Part shown: piece after piece, positions 38,160-47,750 of the stretch
Position numbering within the stretch: position 1 is the first letter of the stretch
Layout of the letters: each line of letters begins with the position of its first letter
NCBI RefSeq assembly: GCF_001904615.1
Contig: NZ_MRBY01000028.1
Coordinates: forward strand, 1 to 50,457
Direction of reading: 5' to 3'
Length of the DNA stretch: 50,457 nt
Origin: [Limnothrix rosea] IAM M-220
GTDB taxonomy: Bacteria; Cyanobacteriota; Cyanobacteriia; Cyanobacteriales; MRBY01
The notes under the pieces: generated by a model
Told to the model about the DNA's origin: nothing
The model's input: the letters and a program-made list of their open reading frames with translations, nothing else
Database searches by the model: none
Translations under genes and position numbers: made by a program

Positions 38160-39524
38160 GTGCTCAGTCGCCAAGGGAATTTAAGTCCGACTCAATCTGA
38201 TCATTTGAATATTATTAGTCGGGCGGGGAACCATTTGTTGCTGCTTTTAAATGATGTGCTCACTATGTCCAAAATTGAAGCTCATCAAATCAAGCTTAAC
38301 AAGGAATATTTTGAGATGGATGATGTGGTGGCAACTCTGCAAGATATTTTTCAGTTACAGGCACAAATGAAACAGCTTGCTTTTCGTGTGGAAGTGGATA
38401 GGCAAGTTCCTCGCTATTTGTTCGGCGATCGCGGCAAGTTACAACAGGTGGTGATTAATCTCCTCAGTAATGCTTTTAAGTTTACGACGGCAGGGGAAAT
38501 CCATCTCAAATTTTGGTCGGATAATGTACTTCCCCAAGACACAAGGGATACTTCGCCATTGCGTCTTTACTGCCAAGTCCGGGATACAGGTATTGGTATT
38601 GCTCCGGAGGAACTGGAGCTGTTATTTGCGCCCTTTATTCAAACGAGTGCAGGGAAGCAAGTCCAGGAAGGCACAGGTCTGGGATTATCGATTTCTAAGC
38701 ATTTTGTCGAGCTAATGGCGGGGGAAATCCAGGTTACCAGTCAGGTCTCCCAAGGCAGCTGCTTTCAATTTTTTGTCACGCTTCACACGGCATCGCAGTG
38801 TCGTAACGACATTTCACCGGAAACAACGGCGGCGATCGCCCCACTGTCAGAGAAGAAGCGCATTTTAATCGTCAATAGTTCAACCGATGGCTCACCAAGC
38901 TGGCACGACTTTAGCCGCGACAAAATTGACATCAAACAAGCCACGAACCGCGATGCTGTCGTCTCTCTCATCTGCCATTGGCAGCCCCATCTTGTCGTCA
39001 TTGATCGAGATGCAAACAAGATTGATATTGCGACTTTACTGTTAGAGATACCGACTAAAATCCATGTTTCGCCATACGTCATTATGGCTAGTCAAAACCC
39101 TTTATCTACCATAGAGCAAGACCATTTGCGTATCCTCGGTTGCGATGGTTTTGTGACAAATTCATCGGTGGATCCGAAAATCCTTCCTGTTCTGATGAAA
39201 TATCTTGGTGTTGAATATACGAGTGTTGAATATACGAGTATCGAAGCGCATCAACACAATCATCGATCCTTAGGGGATGGCAGGGCGCAGGCTCCTGCAA
39301 TTTCCCAGGCATCGTACATTAACTCAGTTCTTTCTCAAACCGATGCATCTTGGCGTCAACGGCTACGGATAGCGGCGATCGCCGCCCGGGAAACAACCAT
39401 TCGGCAACTACTCACTGAGATCACCGAAACCTATCCAGCCCTAAGCCAACATCTACATCATTACCTCAACAACCTCGCCTTTGATACCATTGTGAAACTC
39501 ATTGATGACATCGAAGAATCATGA
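38160..39524 (+). CDS. C-terminal kinase part of the amber-interrupted hybrid kinase, with pseudo-receiver
   Basis: This continues in the same frame directly after the TAG: second HisKA helix (LNIISRAGNHLLLLLNDVL), then a HATPase domain with N box (VVINLLSNAFKFTT), G1 (DTGIGIAPEEL) and G2 (GTGLGLSISKHF). A receiver-like domain (about 240-350) has lost the acidic pair (ILIVNSSTDG) but keeps an aspartate in VVIDRDA. A helical tail follows. It lacks the phospho-acceptor histidine, which lies before the stop. A GTG at 38160 could permit reinitiation. The stop overlaps the next gene by four bases (ATGA). The 30 bases at 39210-39239 are a perfect 15-bp tandem duplication. Confidence 0.8.
   Translation: MLSRQGNLSPTQSDHLNIISRAGNHLLLLLNDVLTMSKIEAHQIKLNKEYFEMDDVVATLQDIFQLQAQMKQLAFRVEVDRQVPRYLFGDRGKLQQVVINLLSNAFKFTTAGEIHLKFWSDNVLPQDTRDTSPLRLYCQVRDTGIGIAPEELELLFAPFIQTSAGKQVQEGTGLGLSISKHFVELMAGEIQVTSQVSQGSCFQFFVTLHTASQCRNDISPETTAAIAPLSEKKRILIVNSSTDGSPSWHDFSRDKIDIKQATNRDAVVSLICHWQPHLVVIDRDANKIDIATLLLEIPTKIHVSPYVIMASQNPLSTIEQDHLRILGCDGFVTNSSVDPKILPVLMKYLGVEYTSVEYTSIEAHQHNHRSLGDGRAQAPAISQASYINSVLSQTDASWRQRLRIAAIAARETTIRQLLTEITETYPALSQHLHHYLNNLAFDTIVKLIDDIEES
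39210..39239. repeat. 15-bp perfect tandem duplication inside the pseudo-receiver region
   Basis: GTTGAATATACGAGT occurs twice in tandem, giving VEYTSVEYTS in the protein. It is in frame and lies in a linker after the pseudo-receiver, so it is likely a recent slippage event. Confidence 0.8.
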
Positions 39525-40624
39525 TGATGCCCCCTTTTCGTACCGAATATACCGGAGACATTCTGATTGTCGATGACATACCAGAAAATCTACAATTGCT
39601 CTTTGAAATTCTGAACGAAGAAGGCCACGAAGTGCGGCGTGTACTCAACGGTCAGCAGGCATTAAAAACGGTGGCAGTAGATCCGCCGGATCTAATTTTG
39701 CTCGATATCAAGATGCCGATTCTTGATGGCTATGAAGTTTGTAAAACCCTGAAAGCCGATCACCAGACAGCCAACATTCCCATTATTTTCCTGAGTGCCC
39801 TTAACGATGTCCTTGATAAAGCGAAGGCTTTTTCCGCAGGAGGCGTGGACTATATCAACAAACCATTCGATGTTTATGAAGTCCTAGTACGGGTTAATAA
39901 TCAACTTAAGCTTCTCGAAACGACCAGAACCCTGACCCAACGTAATCAGGAACTAGAAATTTTAAATCGTGATTTGGAAGCTTTTAACTATATGGTTTCC
40001 CACGATTTGCGACGACCATTGACGCGACTACTAGGGTTCTGTGAACTGTTAGCGGATGGTGAGCTGGGAGTCGCAGATCGAGCAGAGGCCATGGAAATCA
40101 TCAGTAATGCTGGCACTGAAATGAACCAAATTATCAGTGATTTAATGCGTCTTGCGACGGTTTCCCAAGGGGAGCTACAGTTGGAAATGGTGAACCTCAG
40201 TACGATGGCGATCGCCATTGCTGCACAACTTCAAAATCAAAACCCTGAGCGTCAGAGCCAGATCGATATTGCACCAGACTTAATCATCGCTGGCGATCGC
40301 CGTCTGTTGAAAATTGCCTTGGAAAACCTATTAGAAAATGCGTGGAAATATAGCAGCGAAAAAGCCCTGACAAAAATTGACTTTTTTCAAGCCGACAATG
40401 GCCATTTCTGCATCCGTGACAACGGCATTGGCTTTGATAGCAACCAGCAAAATCAGATTTTTACACCCTTTACTCGACTACACAAAGAGCGTAATTTTGC
40501 CGGCACAGGCATCGGTCTAACCATCGTTCAACGCATTATCCAAAGCCATCAAGGACAAATTTGGTGCAACTCAAAACCCAATGAAGGCGCTAGCTTTTTC
40601 TTTACCTGCGGGATGCAGCTCTAA
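39521..40624 (+). CDS. Response regulator-histidine kinase (REC-HisKA-HATPase)
   Basis: This 367-residue protein starts with a complete receiver domain (about 12-128; DD at 18-19, phospho-acceptor Asp62 in LLDIKMPILDG, Lys114 in INKPF). A short coiled coil follows, then a HisKA domain with His161 in MVSHDLRRPLTRLLGF and a HATPase domain (NLLENAWKYS, DNGIGFD, FTPFTRLH, GTGIGLTIVQRII). This architecture is common in cyanobacterial light-signalling relays. The four-base overlap with the split photosensor kinase upstream means translational coupling. It probably receives its signal from that kinase, which is broken here. It converges on sufR with only four bases between stops. Confidence 0.9.
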   Translation: MMMPPFRTEYTGDILIVDDIPENLQLLFEILNEEGHEVRRVLNGQQALKTVAVDPPDLILLDIKMPILDGYEVCKTLKADHQTANIPIIFLSALNDVLDKAKAFSAGGVDYINKPFDVYEVLVRVNNQLKLLETTRTLTQRNQELEILNRDLEAFNYMVSHDLRRPLTRLLGFCELLADGELGVADRAEAMEIISNAGTEMNQIISDLMRLATVSQGELQLEMVNLSTMAIAIAAQLQNQNPERQSQIDIAPDLIIAGDRRLLKIALENLLENAWKYSSEKALTKIDFFQADNGHFCIRDNGIGFDSNQQNQIFTPFTRLHKERNFAGTGIGLTIVQRIIQSHQGQIWCNSKPNEGASFFFTCGMQL

Positions 40625-40628
40625 ATAC

Positions 40629-41273
40629 CTAAGTTTGGGATTGAATCAAATAACCGCACCGATGTTCCCCTTCATTGATCCACTGGGTGCGCTCCACCTT
40701 ACAGTCCGGTAAAATCGCTTCAAACATCTCTAACTCATTGCCACACACCACCGGAAAAGATTCCGCAACCTCGGCGATCGCACAATGATGTTCCATTAAT
40801 AAAAACTCCCCTTGGCTATCCTCTGTCACTGGTTGAATCTCTGCCATATAACCCTCCGCCTGCCGTAGGCTCACCAACCTTGCTAAACGTTGCGCTAAAG
40901 TGCCGTCCCCAAGGTGATCGCGATATTCCGCTGCTTTTTTCTGCCATTGCTTTTGCAAAACAGCCTTCACTTGCTCCTCACCAGCCGTTTCGACCAGCGC
41001 ATCAAGAAACGACACCGCAAAATCTCCATGGCGATTGGGCAGGCGATCGCGCCCAGCCCGACTCAAACCATAGAAAAAATTGGGACGACCCTTCCCTTCT
41101 TGATAGGCCTGATGTTTAATTAATCCCTCAGTTTCCAAATCCTTTAAATGGCGACGCACTGCCTGGGGGCTAATGTGCAAAGATTCCGCCAACTGCACCG
41201 CCTTCGCCTGACCATGCTTTAATAAGAAATCCAGAATATCTTGCTTAGTTGAACGAGTTTCAGAAATAGTCAT
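40629..41273 (-). CDS. sufR: SufR, iron-sulfur-sensing repressor of the suf operon
   Basis: This protein of about 214 residues has an N-terminal winged helix (QDILDFLLKHGQAKAVQLAESLHISPQAVRRHLKDLE). Near its C-terminus lie four cysteines spaced C-X12-C-X13-C-X14-C, the signature of SufR, which uses them to hold a 4Fe-4S cluster. With its cluster it represses sufBCDS and itself. I chose the ATG at 41273; a TTG frame upstream would place the start inside the first operator. The gene is divergent from sufB, with two operators between, as in Synechocystis and PCC 7002. Confidence 0.95.
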   Translation of the reverse strand: MTISETRSTKQDILDFLLKHGQAKAVQLAESLHISPQAVRRHLKDLETEGLIKHQAYQEGKGRPNFFYGLSRAGRDRLPNRHGDFAVSFLDALVETAGEEQVKAVLQKQWQKKAAEYRDHLGDGTLAQRLARLVSLRQAEGYMAEIQPVTEDSQGEFLLMEHHCAIAEVAESFPVVCGNELEMFEAILPDCKVERTQWINEGEHRCGYLIQSQT

Positions 41274-41312
41274 AGATCCAGCGGTCAGCAAAATATATTT
41301 CAGCAAGTTTGA

Positions 41313-41326
41313 CAACTTTTTTGTTG
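41313..41326. promoter_or_regulatory. SufR operator 1
   Basis: CAAC-TTTTTT-GTTG is an exact match to the SufR palindrome CAAC-N6-GTTG known from cyanobacteria. It is proximal to sufR. A TTGACA -35-like hexamer (41309-41314) overlaps its left edge on the plus strand, so bound SufR would block sufB transcription. Confidence 0.88.
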
Positions 41327-41352
41327 TTAAAGTACCTTAGAATAGACTTAAG

Positions 41353-41366
41353 CAACAAATATGTTG
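41353..41366. promoter_or_regulatory. SufR operator 2
   Basis: CAAC-AAATAT-GTTG is a second exact CAAC-N6-GTTG palindrome, 40 bp centre to centre from the first. Two such sites with different affinity are known upstream of suf genes in related cyanobacteria. Which one is the strong site here cannot be told. Confidence 0.88.
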
Positions 41367-41477
41367 TTTTAATCATCATAATCGCGTTTCTCCATTTGGA
41401 CAACGCAGATGAGACGGAAGAGCATCCAACGTTCTTTTAAAAGTATTACCCCATACGTAAAGAGAAACACTCCAGCA

Positions 41478-42917
41478 ATGAGCGCGACTGTCAAAACCCT
41501 CGTCAATCAGCCATACAAATATGGTTTCGTCACTGATATCGAAACTGAAAAGATTCCCCGTGGCCTTAGCGAAGATGTCATTCGTCTGATCTCCGCGAAG
41601 AAAAAAGAACCTGAGTTCATGCTGGAGTTTCGCCTGAAGGCCTACAAGCAATGGCAGAAAATGACTGAGCCTGAGTGGGCTCATGTAAATTATCCGGCGA
41701 TCGATTATCAAGATATCGTTTACTACTCAGCACCCAAAAAAGACATCAAAAAAGCCGAGAGTCTCGATGAAGTAGACCCTGCTCTCCTTGAAACCTTTGC
41801 CAAGCTCGGTATTCCCCTCGACGAGCAAAAGCGTTTATCAAACGTTGCCGTTGACGCAGTTTTTGATAGCGTTTCCATTGCCACAACGTTTAAAAAAGAC
41901 TTGGCAAAATACGGCGTAATTTTCTGCTCCATCTCGGAAGCACTAGAGGAGCACCCCGAACTAGTCAAAAAATATCTCGGCACTGTTGTCCCAACGGCTG
42001 ACAATTATTTTGCAGCGCTGAATTCGGCTGTTTTTAGTGATGGTTCCTTTGTTTTCATTCCGAAAGGGGTGAAATGTCCGATGGAGTTGTCCACTTATTT
42101 CCGAATTAATGACGGTGACTCTGGTCAGTTTGAGCGGACTCTCATTATTGCGGAAGAAGGCGCATCGGTTAGCTACCTTGAAGGTTGTACCGCACCGATG
42201 TTTGACACGAATCAGCTCCACGCAGCGGTCGTCGAACTCGTTGCCCTTGATAATGCCGACATTAAATATTCCACCGTTCAGAACTGGTTCGCTGGCGACG
42301 AAAATGGTAAGGGTGGTATTTACAACTTTGTAACGAAGCGCGGTCTTTGTAAGGGCGTTAATTCAAAGATTTCTTGGACGCAGGTAGAAACAGGCTCTGC
42401 CATCACGTGGAAATATCCGAGCTGCGTTCTAGTCGGTGATAATTCGGTCGGGGAATTTTATTCCATTGCCCTCACGAATAATATGCAGCAGGCGGACACG
42501 GGCACAAAAATGATCCACGTGGGCAAAAACACTCGCAGCACGATTATTTCTAAGGGTATTTCTGCGGGTAAATCTCAGAATAGCTACCGTGGTTTAGTGA
42601 AAATGAATCCCAAGGCTGATGGGGCACGGAATTATTCCCAGTGTGACTCGATGTTGATCGGCGATCGCGCGGGGGCAAACACCTATCCTTACATCCAAGT
42701 GGATAACCAAAATGCCAAGGTAGAGCATGAAGCTTCGACGGCCAAAATTGGTGAGGAACAACTTTTCTATTTTGCCCAGCGTGGCATTTCGGAAGAGGAT
42801 GCTATTTCCATGTTGGTCAGTGGTTTCTGTAAAGACGTTCTCAGTGAGCTACCGATGGAGTTTGCGGCGGAGGCTGACAAGCTTTTAAGTCTCAAGCTTG
42901 AAGGGACGGTTGGGTGA
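41478..42917 (+). CDS. sufB: Fe-S cluster scaffold subunit SufB
   Basis: This 479-residue SufB has the conserved [17 protein letters not shown] start, [18 protein letters not shown], the beta-helix core, [15 protein letters not shown] and the C-terminal [22 protein letters not shown]. It forms the SufBC2D scaffold on which clusters are built. The ATG at 41478 gives the family length; a start at 41409 would add 23 residues. It is the first gene of the operon. A 192-bp gap, unusually long for this operon, precedes sufC. Confidence 0.96.
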   Translation: MSATVKTLVNQPYKYGFVTDIETEKIPRGLSEDVIRLISAKKKEPEFMLEFRLKAYKQWQKMTEPEWAHVNYPAIDYQDIVYYSAPKKDIKKAESLDEVDPALLETFAKLGIPLDEQKRLSNVAVDAVFDSVSIATTFKKDLAKYGVIFCSISEALEEHPELVKKYLGTVVPTADNYFAALNSAVFSDGSFVFIPKGVKCPMELSTYFRINDGDSGQFERTLIIAEEGASVSYLEGCTAPMFDTNQLHAAVVELVALDNADIKYSTVQNWFAGDENGKGGIYNFVTKRGLCKGVNSKISWTQVETGSAITWKYPSCVLVGDNSVGEFYSIALTNNMQQADTGTKMIHVGKNTRSTIISKGISAGKSQNSYRGLVKMNPKADGARNYSQCDSMLIGDRAGANTYPYIQVDNQNAKVEHEASTAKIGEEQLFYFAQRGISEEDAISMLVSGFCKDVLSELPMEFAAEADKLLSLKLEGTVG

Positions 42918-42952
42918 TTTTTAGATATCAGATTTCAGATATCAATGGGGAA

Positions 42953-43061
42953 TGTTGGGTGGATGCAGGAAAATTAAACTGGATTTAAACCAAATTAAGT
43001 TTATAAAGTCTACGTCTATCTTTCTCCTCTTTTGGGGGGAACCTCGCATCCACCATCAACA
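42953..43061. repeat. Long inverted repeat in the sufB-sufC gap
   Basis: TGTTGGGTGGATGCAGG (42953-42969) is repeated inverted in 43042-43061, with two small insertions in the second arm; the core GGTGGATGC/GCATCCACC is exact. The spacer is about 72 bases. A short AGATATC direct repeat (near 42921-42941) precedes it. The RNA could fold into a long stem, or the segment may be a decayed small mobile repeat. Confidence 0.55.
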
Positions 43062-43109
43062 GCATTAATTTTGAGTTTTATTCACGTTTAAACATTATTT
43101 AGTTAAGCA

Positions 43110-43889
43110 ATGAGTGACGTTATTTTATCGGTAAAAAATTTGACGGCCAATGTTGATGGTCAGCAAATCCTTAAGGGTGTAGATCTCGAAATTAAAGCGG
43201 GTGAAATCCACGCGATTATGGGTCGTAATGGTTCTGGTAAGAGTACTCTTTCTAAGATTATTGCGGGTCATCCGGAGTATGAAGTGACTGGTGGTGAAAT
43301 TATCTATAAGGGTGAAAATCTTTTAGAGAAAGAAGCGGAAGAGCGATCGCTGGACGGTATTTTCTTAGCCTTTCAATATCCCCTCGAAATTCCCGGTGTG
43401 AGTAACCTCGACTTTTTGCGGGTGGCTTATAATGCCAAGCTCAAGCATCAGGGCAAGGAAGAAATTGATGCTTTTGATTTTGAAGATCTTGTTGAAGAAA
43501 AGCTTGATGTGGTCAAGATGAATCCCAGCTTTCTTGAGCGTAGTCTGAATGAGGGTTTTTCTGGGGGTGAGAAAAAGCGTAATGAAATTCTTCAGATGGC
43601 ATTGCTTGAGCCTAGTCTCGGTATCCTCGATGAAATCGATTCTGGTCTCGATATTGACGCGCTTCGTATCGTTTCTGAAGGCGTTAACTTTCTCGCCAAT
43701 GAGAGCAATGCATTCTTGCTGATTACTCACTATCAGCGTTTGCTCAACTACATTACTCCCCAGTTTGTGCATGTCATGTATGACGGTCGCATTGTGAAGA
43801 GTGGTGGTAAAGAGCTGGCTCTTGAGCTGGAAGAAACGGGTTATGACTTCCTCGATAAAGAACAAGCACTCGCGGCGGGGGCAGTTTAA
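43110..43889 (+). CDS. sufC: SufC ATPase
   Basis: This 259-residue ABC-type ATPase has Walker A GRNGSGKS (residues 38-45), the Q loop in [15 protein letters not shown], the SufC-specific signature [19 protein letters not shown], Walker [13 protein letters not shown] and the switch histidine in LLITHYQR. It binds SufB and SufD and powers cluster assembly. Its stop overlaps the sufD start by one base. Confidence 0.97.
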   Translation: MSDVILSVKNLTANVDGQQILKGVDLEIKAGEIHAIMGRNGSGKSTLSKIIAGHPEYEVTGGEIIYKGENLLEKEAEERSLDGIFLAFQYPLEIPGVSNLDFLRVAYNAKLKHQGKEEIDAFDFEDLVEEKLDVVKMNPSFLERSLNEGFSGGEKKRNEILQMALLEPSLGILDEIDSGLDIDALRIVSEGVNFLANESNAFLLITHYQRLLNYITPQFVHVMYDGRIVKSGGKELALELEETGYDFLDKEQALAAGAV

Positions 43890-45274
43890 TGGTTATGGCA
43901 ACAGATACTTCAACGGCGGCGATCGCCGACTTTTCAAAAATCACAATGACGGATGTCTCCCTAGCACCTCTGTTGAGATTAGCTGAGGAACTAACACCCG
44001 TTTTTAATGCTGGTAGCACAGGCTGGCTCCGGGAAGTGAGATTACAGGGAGCGTATCGTGTCTCCCACGGAACTTTTCCGACCCGTAGAGATGAAGATTG
44101 GCGTGTGACGGATGTTTCGATTTTAAAGGAAACGGCCTTTCGCCCACCAACACAGGTCAGCATTCAAGCCTATGAGCTAGATGCCTTTAATTTAGACGAA
44201 ACGGCAGCAAGTCGGCTGGTCTTTGTGAACGGTATTTTTTCTGATGAGTTGTCAGAAACATCTAGTTTGCCAGAGGGCATCTTTGTCGGTAATTTAGCCG
44301 CGCTCCCCTCGGAAAAAGCAGCGGAGTTGGTGAACTATTTGAGTGGCCAAAGCCGGAATCTTGATGTATTTGCGGCGCTCAATGATGCGGGTATCCATGA
44401 TGCTGCCGTCATTTGGGCTGAGAAAAATGTCGTGGTAGAGCAGCCGATTCAGGTGTTATTTGTTAGTAATCCTGAGGATGCACCCATTGCGATTCAGTCT
44501 CGCTGTGTGGCGATCGCCGAATCCGGTGCCAGTTTTAATCTAGTCGAATACTATGGCGCAGTCTCCCAAGGTTGTTCTGACCAAGGCGAAGATTTGTACT
44601 TTAACAATGCCCTGACCGAAGTTTGGGTTAAACCCAATGGCCAGCTCAATCATATCCGGGTTCAGCGGGAAGCAGGAGCCGGTATCCAAATTGGTAATAC
44701 TGTCATTGATCAAGCCCAAGACAGTCGCTACAAACTCACCGAAATCAATATGGGCGGCCAGCTTAGTCGTCACACAGTAACCCTCAATCAAACGGGTGTT
44801 CAAACCGACTCGATCCTAAAGGGTTTGACAATGCTCAGCGGCTCCCAAGTCAGTGATACCCACACATCGGTGAATTTAAACCACCCCCACGGTACAGTTG
44901 ACCAACTCCATAAATGTATTGTTGATGACTCTGCCCGCTCCATTTTTAATGGCAAGGTTGATGTGCCCCAGGCGGCTCAAATGACCAATGCAGCTCAGCT
45001 TAACCGCAATTTATTACTCTCTTCTAAGGCGAGAATCGATACAAAACCGGAATTGCAAATTACAGCCGACAACGTAAAATGTGCCCACGGTGCAACGGTT
45101 AGTCAGCTAGAAGCTGATGAGATTTTTTATCTCCGTAGTCGGGGTTTAAACGAGTATGATGCCCGCCATTTATTGATTGATGCTTTTGCTGCTGAAATTT
45201 TGGGTAGTATTACGATTCCTTCGTTACAAAACGGACTAACAAACTGCGTTGCTTGTCGTACTATTGAGGCGTGA
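43889..45274 (+). CDS. sufD: SufD scaffold subunit
   Basis: This 461-residue SufD is homologous to SufB in the C-terminal half (FNGKVDVPQAAQMTNAAQLNRNLLLS, then VKCAHGATVSQLEADEIFYLRSRGL). The N-terminal part is variable and partly helical, with RDEDWRVTDVS. It completes the SufBC2D complex. The ATG overlaps the sufC stop, which indicates translational coupling; a second ATG at 43895 is an alternative. Confidence 0.95.
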   Translation: MVMATDTSTAAIADFSKITMTDVSLAPLLRLAEELTPVFNAGSTGWLREVRLQGAYRVSHGTFPTRRDEDWRVTDVSILKETAFRPPTQVSIQAYELDAFNLDETAASRLVFVNGIFSDELSETSSLPEGIFVGNLAALPSEKAAELVNYLSGQSRNLDVFAALNDAGIHDAAVIWAEKNVVVEQPIQVLFVSNPEDAPIAIQSRCVAIAESGASFNLVEYYGAVSQGCSDQGEDLYFNNALTEVWVKPNGQLNHIRVQREAGAGIQIGNTVIDQAQDSRYKLTEINMGGQLSRHTVTLNQTGVQTDSILKGLTMLSGSQVSDTHTSVNLNHPHGTVDQLHKCIVDDSARSIFNGKVDVPQAAQMTNAAQLNRNLLLSSKARIDTKPELQITADNVKCAHGATVSQLEADEIFYLRSRGLNEYDARHLLIDAFAAEILGSITIPSLQNGLTNCVACRTIEA

Positions 45275-45297
45275 AAATTTGGGTGAACACAATATCA

Positions 45298-45609
45298 ATG
45301 ATGCAATTTTCTAAGCTTAAGCTCACCTGTGCAGGTTTCGTTGCTCTCTTGATAATGCCGAGCGCGGCGATCGCCCTAGAAGACACAAACTATGATTTGC
45401 TGATCACCCCCAACCTAGAAAGCCTTCCCCCGACATTAGTAGCATCCATGTCTACAGACATCCCAGTCGTGAACCCGCGAAACAAGATCTCCAGATGGTT
45501 GCAGGCTTCGGTGCAGGCGGCCATTATGATCCCTTCCGATGACCCTAAACCCCTTGGTGGTGGCGGCGCTCGTTTCGCTTGCGCTGTCGTTTCCGCCGCT
45601 GATTCTTAA
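45298..45609 (+). CDS. Small probable secreted protein inside the suf operon, unknown
   Basis: This ORF of about 103 residues lies between sufD and sufS on the same strand. From the ATG pair at 45298/45301 it shows a plausible signal peptide: a basic start (MQFSKLKLTC), a hydrophobic core (AGFVALLIMPSAA) and a cleavage site after AIA. The remaining 75 residues (LEDTNYDLLITPNLESLPP, then a Gly-rich stretch and Cys near the end) match nothing I know. A longer version from GTG 45271 would overlap the sufD stop. It fills an otherwise unexplained 350-bp gap in the operon. Reality as a gene rests on the signal peptide and position. Confidence 0.5.
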   Translation: MMQFSKLKLTCAGFVALLIMPSAAIALEDTNYDLLITPNLESLPPTLVASMSTDIPVVNPRNKISRWLQASVQAAIMIPSDDPKPLGGGGARFACAVVSAADS

Positions 45610-45624
45610 AATCCCGTAACTGCC

Positions 45625-46887
45625 ATGATTATGACCCCGACGAAATCCCTTGCAGAAGAGGTGAGAAATGATTTTCCCATCTTGCATCAACAGGTGCATG
45701 GCAAATCCCTCATCTACTTTGATAATGCGGCAACATCCCAGAAACCCCAAGCGGTTTTAGATGCCCTGCTCCACTATTATCAGCAAGATAATGCCAATGT
45801 TCATCGGGGTATACATACCCTCAGCAGTCGTGCAACAGATGGTTATGAAGGGGCAAGGGACAAGGTTGCCAAGTTTATTAATGCGGCCGGCCGTGATGAA
45901 ATTGTTTATACCCGTAATGCCAGTGAGGCAATCAATATCGTTGCCTATACTTGGGGGTTGGCAAATCTTTCTGAAGGTGACGAGATTATTCTGTCGGTGA
46001 TGGAACACCACAGTAATATTGTGCCTTGGCAAATGATTGCCGAGAAAACCGGCGCAGTGATTAGATATGTGCAGTTAACGGAAGACGAAACCTTTGATTT
46101 TGAGCAATATGAAAGCTTACTTTCAGATAAGACAAAGCTTGTTTCTGTGGTTCACGTTTCCAATACCCTCGGCAATGTCAATCCTGTTGACGACATTATC
46201 AAAGCTGCTCGAAAGTTTGACGCGAAAATCTTAATTGATGCCTGCCAAAGTTTGCCCCATATGCCCATTGATGTGCAGGCCATGGATTGTGACTGGTTAG
46301 TGGGTTCTGGTCACAAAATGTGTGCGACGACGGGCATTGGGTTTCTCTACGGCAAAAAAGCGATCCTCGAAGCGATGCCTCCATTTATGGGGGGTGGGGA
46401 AATGATTGCTGAGGTTTATTTTGATCATTCGACCTATGGTGAATTGCCCCATAAGTTTGAGGCTGGTACACCTGCTATCGGTGAGGCGATCGCCCTTGGT
46501 GCGGCAGTGGATTATTTATCTGGGATTGGGATGGAGCGTATCCATGAGTATGAAGCAGAATTAACGGCTTATTTATTTAAAAAGTTAGCTGATATTCCCA
46601 ACTTAAAAATTTACGGTCAACAACCAGACGAAAATGGTGAAGGTCGGGCGGCGCTAGCGGCCTTTAATGTGGAAGGGATTCATGCTAATGACTTAGCGAC
46701 ATTGCTCGATCACGAAGGCGTTGCGATTCGCTCCGGACACCACTGTACCCAGCCTTTACACCGACTGTTTGATGCCTCTGGTAGTGCGAGAGCCAGCTTG
46801 TATTTTTACAATACTTTTGCAGAGATTGATCGGTTTGTGGCCGCGCTCAAAGAAACCATTGAGTTCTTTACCAGTATGGCTGCTTAG
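45625..46887 (+). CDS. sufS: Cysteine desulfurase SufS
   Basis: This 420-residue group II cysteine desulfurase has the PLP lysine Lys231 in [13 protein letters not shown], the early motif [11 protein letters not shown] and [10 protein letters not shown], and the catalytic persulfide Cys374 in [12 protein letters not shown]. It supplies sulfur to SufBC2D, usually with the acceptor SufE, which is not in this window. ATGs at 45625 and 45631 are both possible. It is the last suf gene. Confidence 0.96.
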   Translation: MIMTPTKSLAEEVRNDFPILHQQVHGKSLIYFDNAATSQKPQAVLDALLHYYQQDNANVHRGIHTLSSRATDGYEGARDKVAKFINAAGRDEIVYTRNASEAINIVAYTWGLANLSEGDEIILSVMEHHSNIVPWQMIAEKTGAVIRYVQLTEDETFDFEQYESLLSDKTKLVSVVHVSNTLGNVNPVDDIIKAARKFDAKILIDACQSLPHMPIDVQAMDCDWLVGSGHKMCATTGIGFLYGKKAILEAMPPFMGGGEMIAEVYFDHSTYGELPHKFEAGTPAIGEAIALGAAVDYLSGIGMERIHEYEAELTAYLFKKLADIPNLKIYGQQPDENGEGRAALAAFNVEGIHANDLATLLDHEGVAIRSGHHCTQPLHRLFDASGSARASLYFYNTFAEIDRFVAALKETIEFFTSMAA

Positions 46888-46989
46888 TTTTTTTATCACG
46901 CTAATTTGCTCTGTTTGTCGTCCTAAGACCATCAGGTTTTCCAGAGGGAAACTCGATACAATAGGCAACAGTTTTTCTTTTGGTCACTA

Positions 46990-47730
46990 ATGTTAGAAAA
47001 CCTCAGTTTGCAACTTTATCAACTTCAGCAATGGGGCGATCGCCTAGTCGATCAGCAACTGGATCACTGGAGTGTGCTGAGTATTTTTCTGGTATTTGGA
47101 GCTGGACTGTTAACGAGTTTGACTCCCTGCACTTTATCGATGTTACCGATCACGATTGGCTATATCGGCGGCGCAGAAGAAAAAACCCGCTTACAAACTA
47201 TTTTTCAATCCATTTGGTTTGCGGTTGGTTTGGCGACAACCCTTGCAGCACTAGGGATTGTGGCGGCAGGCTTCGGACAAATTTATGGTCAAATTGGCAT
47301 TGGTCTCCCGATTGTGGTCAGTGGGATCGCCATTGTGATGGGCTTAAATTTGCTGGAAATTATTCAAATTCAGTTTCCGTCCATCGGCGCAACAGACTGG
47401 ATTACCAACGATTTACCGAAAGGCGTGCGGGCATATTTAGTCGGTTTAACCTTCGGTTTGGTGGCTTCTCCTTGTAGCACTCCCGTGTTGGCGACATTGC
47501 TCGCTTGGGTGAGTACGACCCATGATTTGGTTTTGGGCGCGGGGTTACTGTTGGCTTACACCCTCGGTTATGTGATGCCTGTTTTAATTGCGGGAATTTT
47601 TACGGCATCGCTAAAAAAACTTTTATCGCTACGGCAATGGTCGGGCTGGATTAATCCGGTGAGTGGCGCATTGCTTGTGGGCTTTGGCATTTTTTCCCTA
47701 CTCATCCGCCTGCCCATCGGTTTATCCTAG
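46990..47730 (+). CDS. ccdA: CcdA, thiol-disulfide carrier for cytochrome c maturation
   Basis: This 246-residue, six-helix DsbD/CcdA-family membrane protein has the two redox cysteines in membrane segments (SLTPCTLSMLPI and VASPCSTPVLATL). It passes reductant across the thylakoid membrane to keep apocytochrome c haem-binding cysteines reduced in system II maturation. The next gene encodes Ccs1, its functional partner; the pair ccdA-ccs1 is common in cyanobacteria. Confidence 0.93.
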   Translation: MLENLSLQLYQLQQWGDRLVDQQLDHWSVLSIFLVFGAGLLTSLTPCTLSMLPITIGYIGGAEEKTRLQTIFQSIWFAVGLATTLAALGIVAAGFGQIYGQIGIGLPIVVSGIAIVMGLNLLEIIQIQFPSIGATDWITNDLPKGVRAYLVGLTFGLVASPCSTPVLATLLAWVSTTHDLVLGAGLLLAYTLGYVMPVLIAGIFTASLKKLLSLRQWSGWINPVSGALLVGFGIFSLLIRLPIGLS

Positions 47731-47750
47731 ATACTCTAGATTTGTGCAGA

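Noticed and set aside
41274..41315. Upstream TTG start for sufR adding 14 residues
   Set aside because: It would place the start codon within the first SufR operator; the ATG at 41273 gives the family's normal N-terminus.
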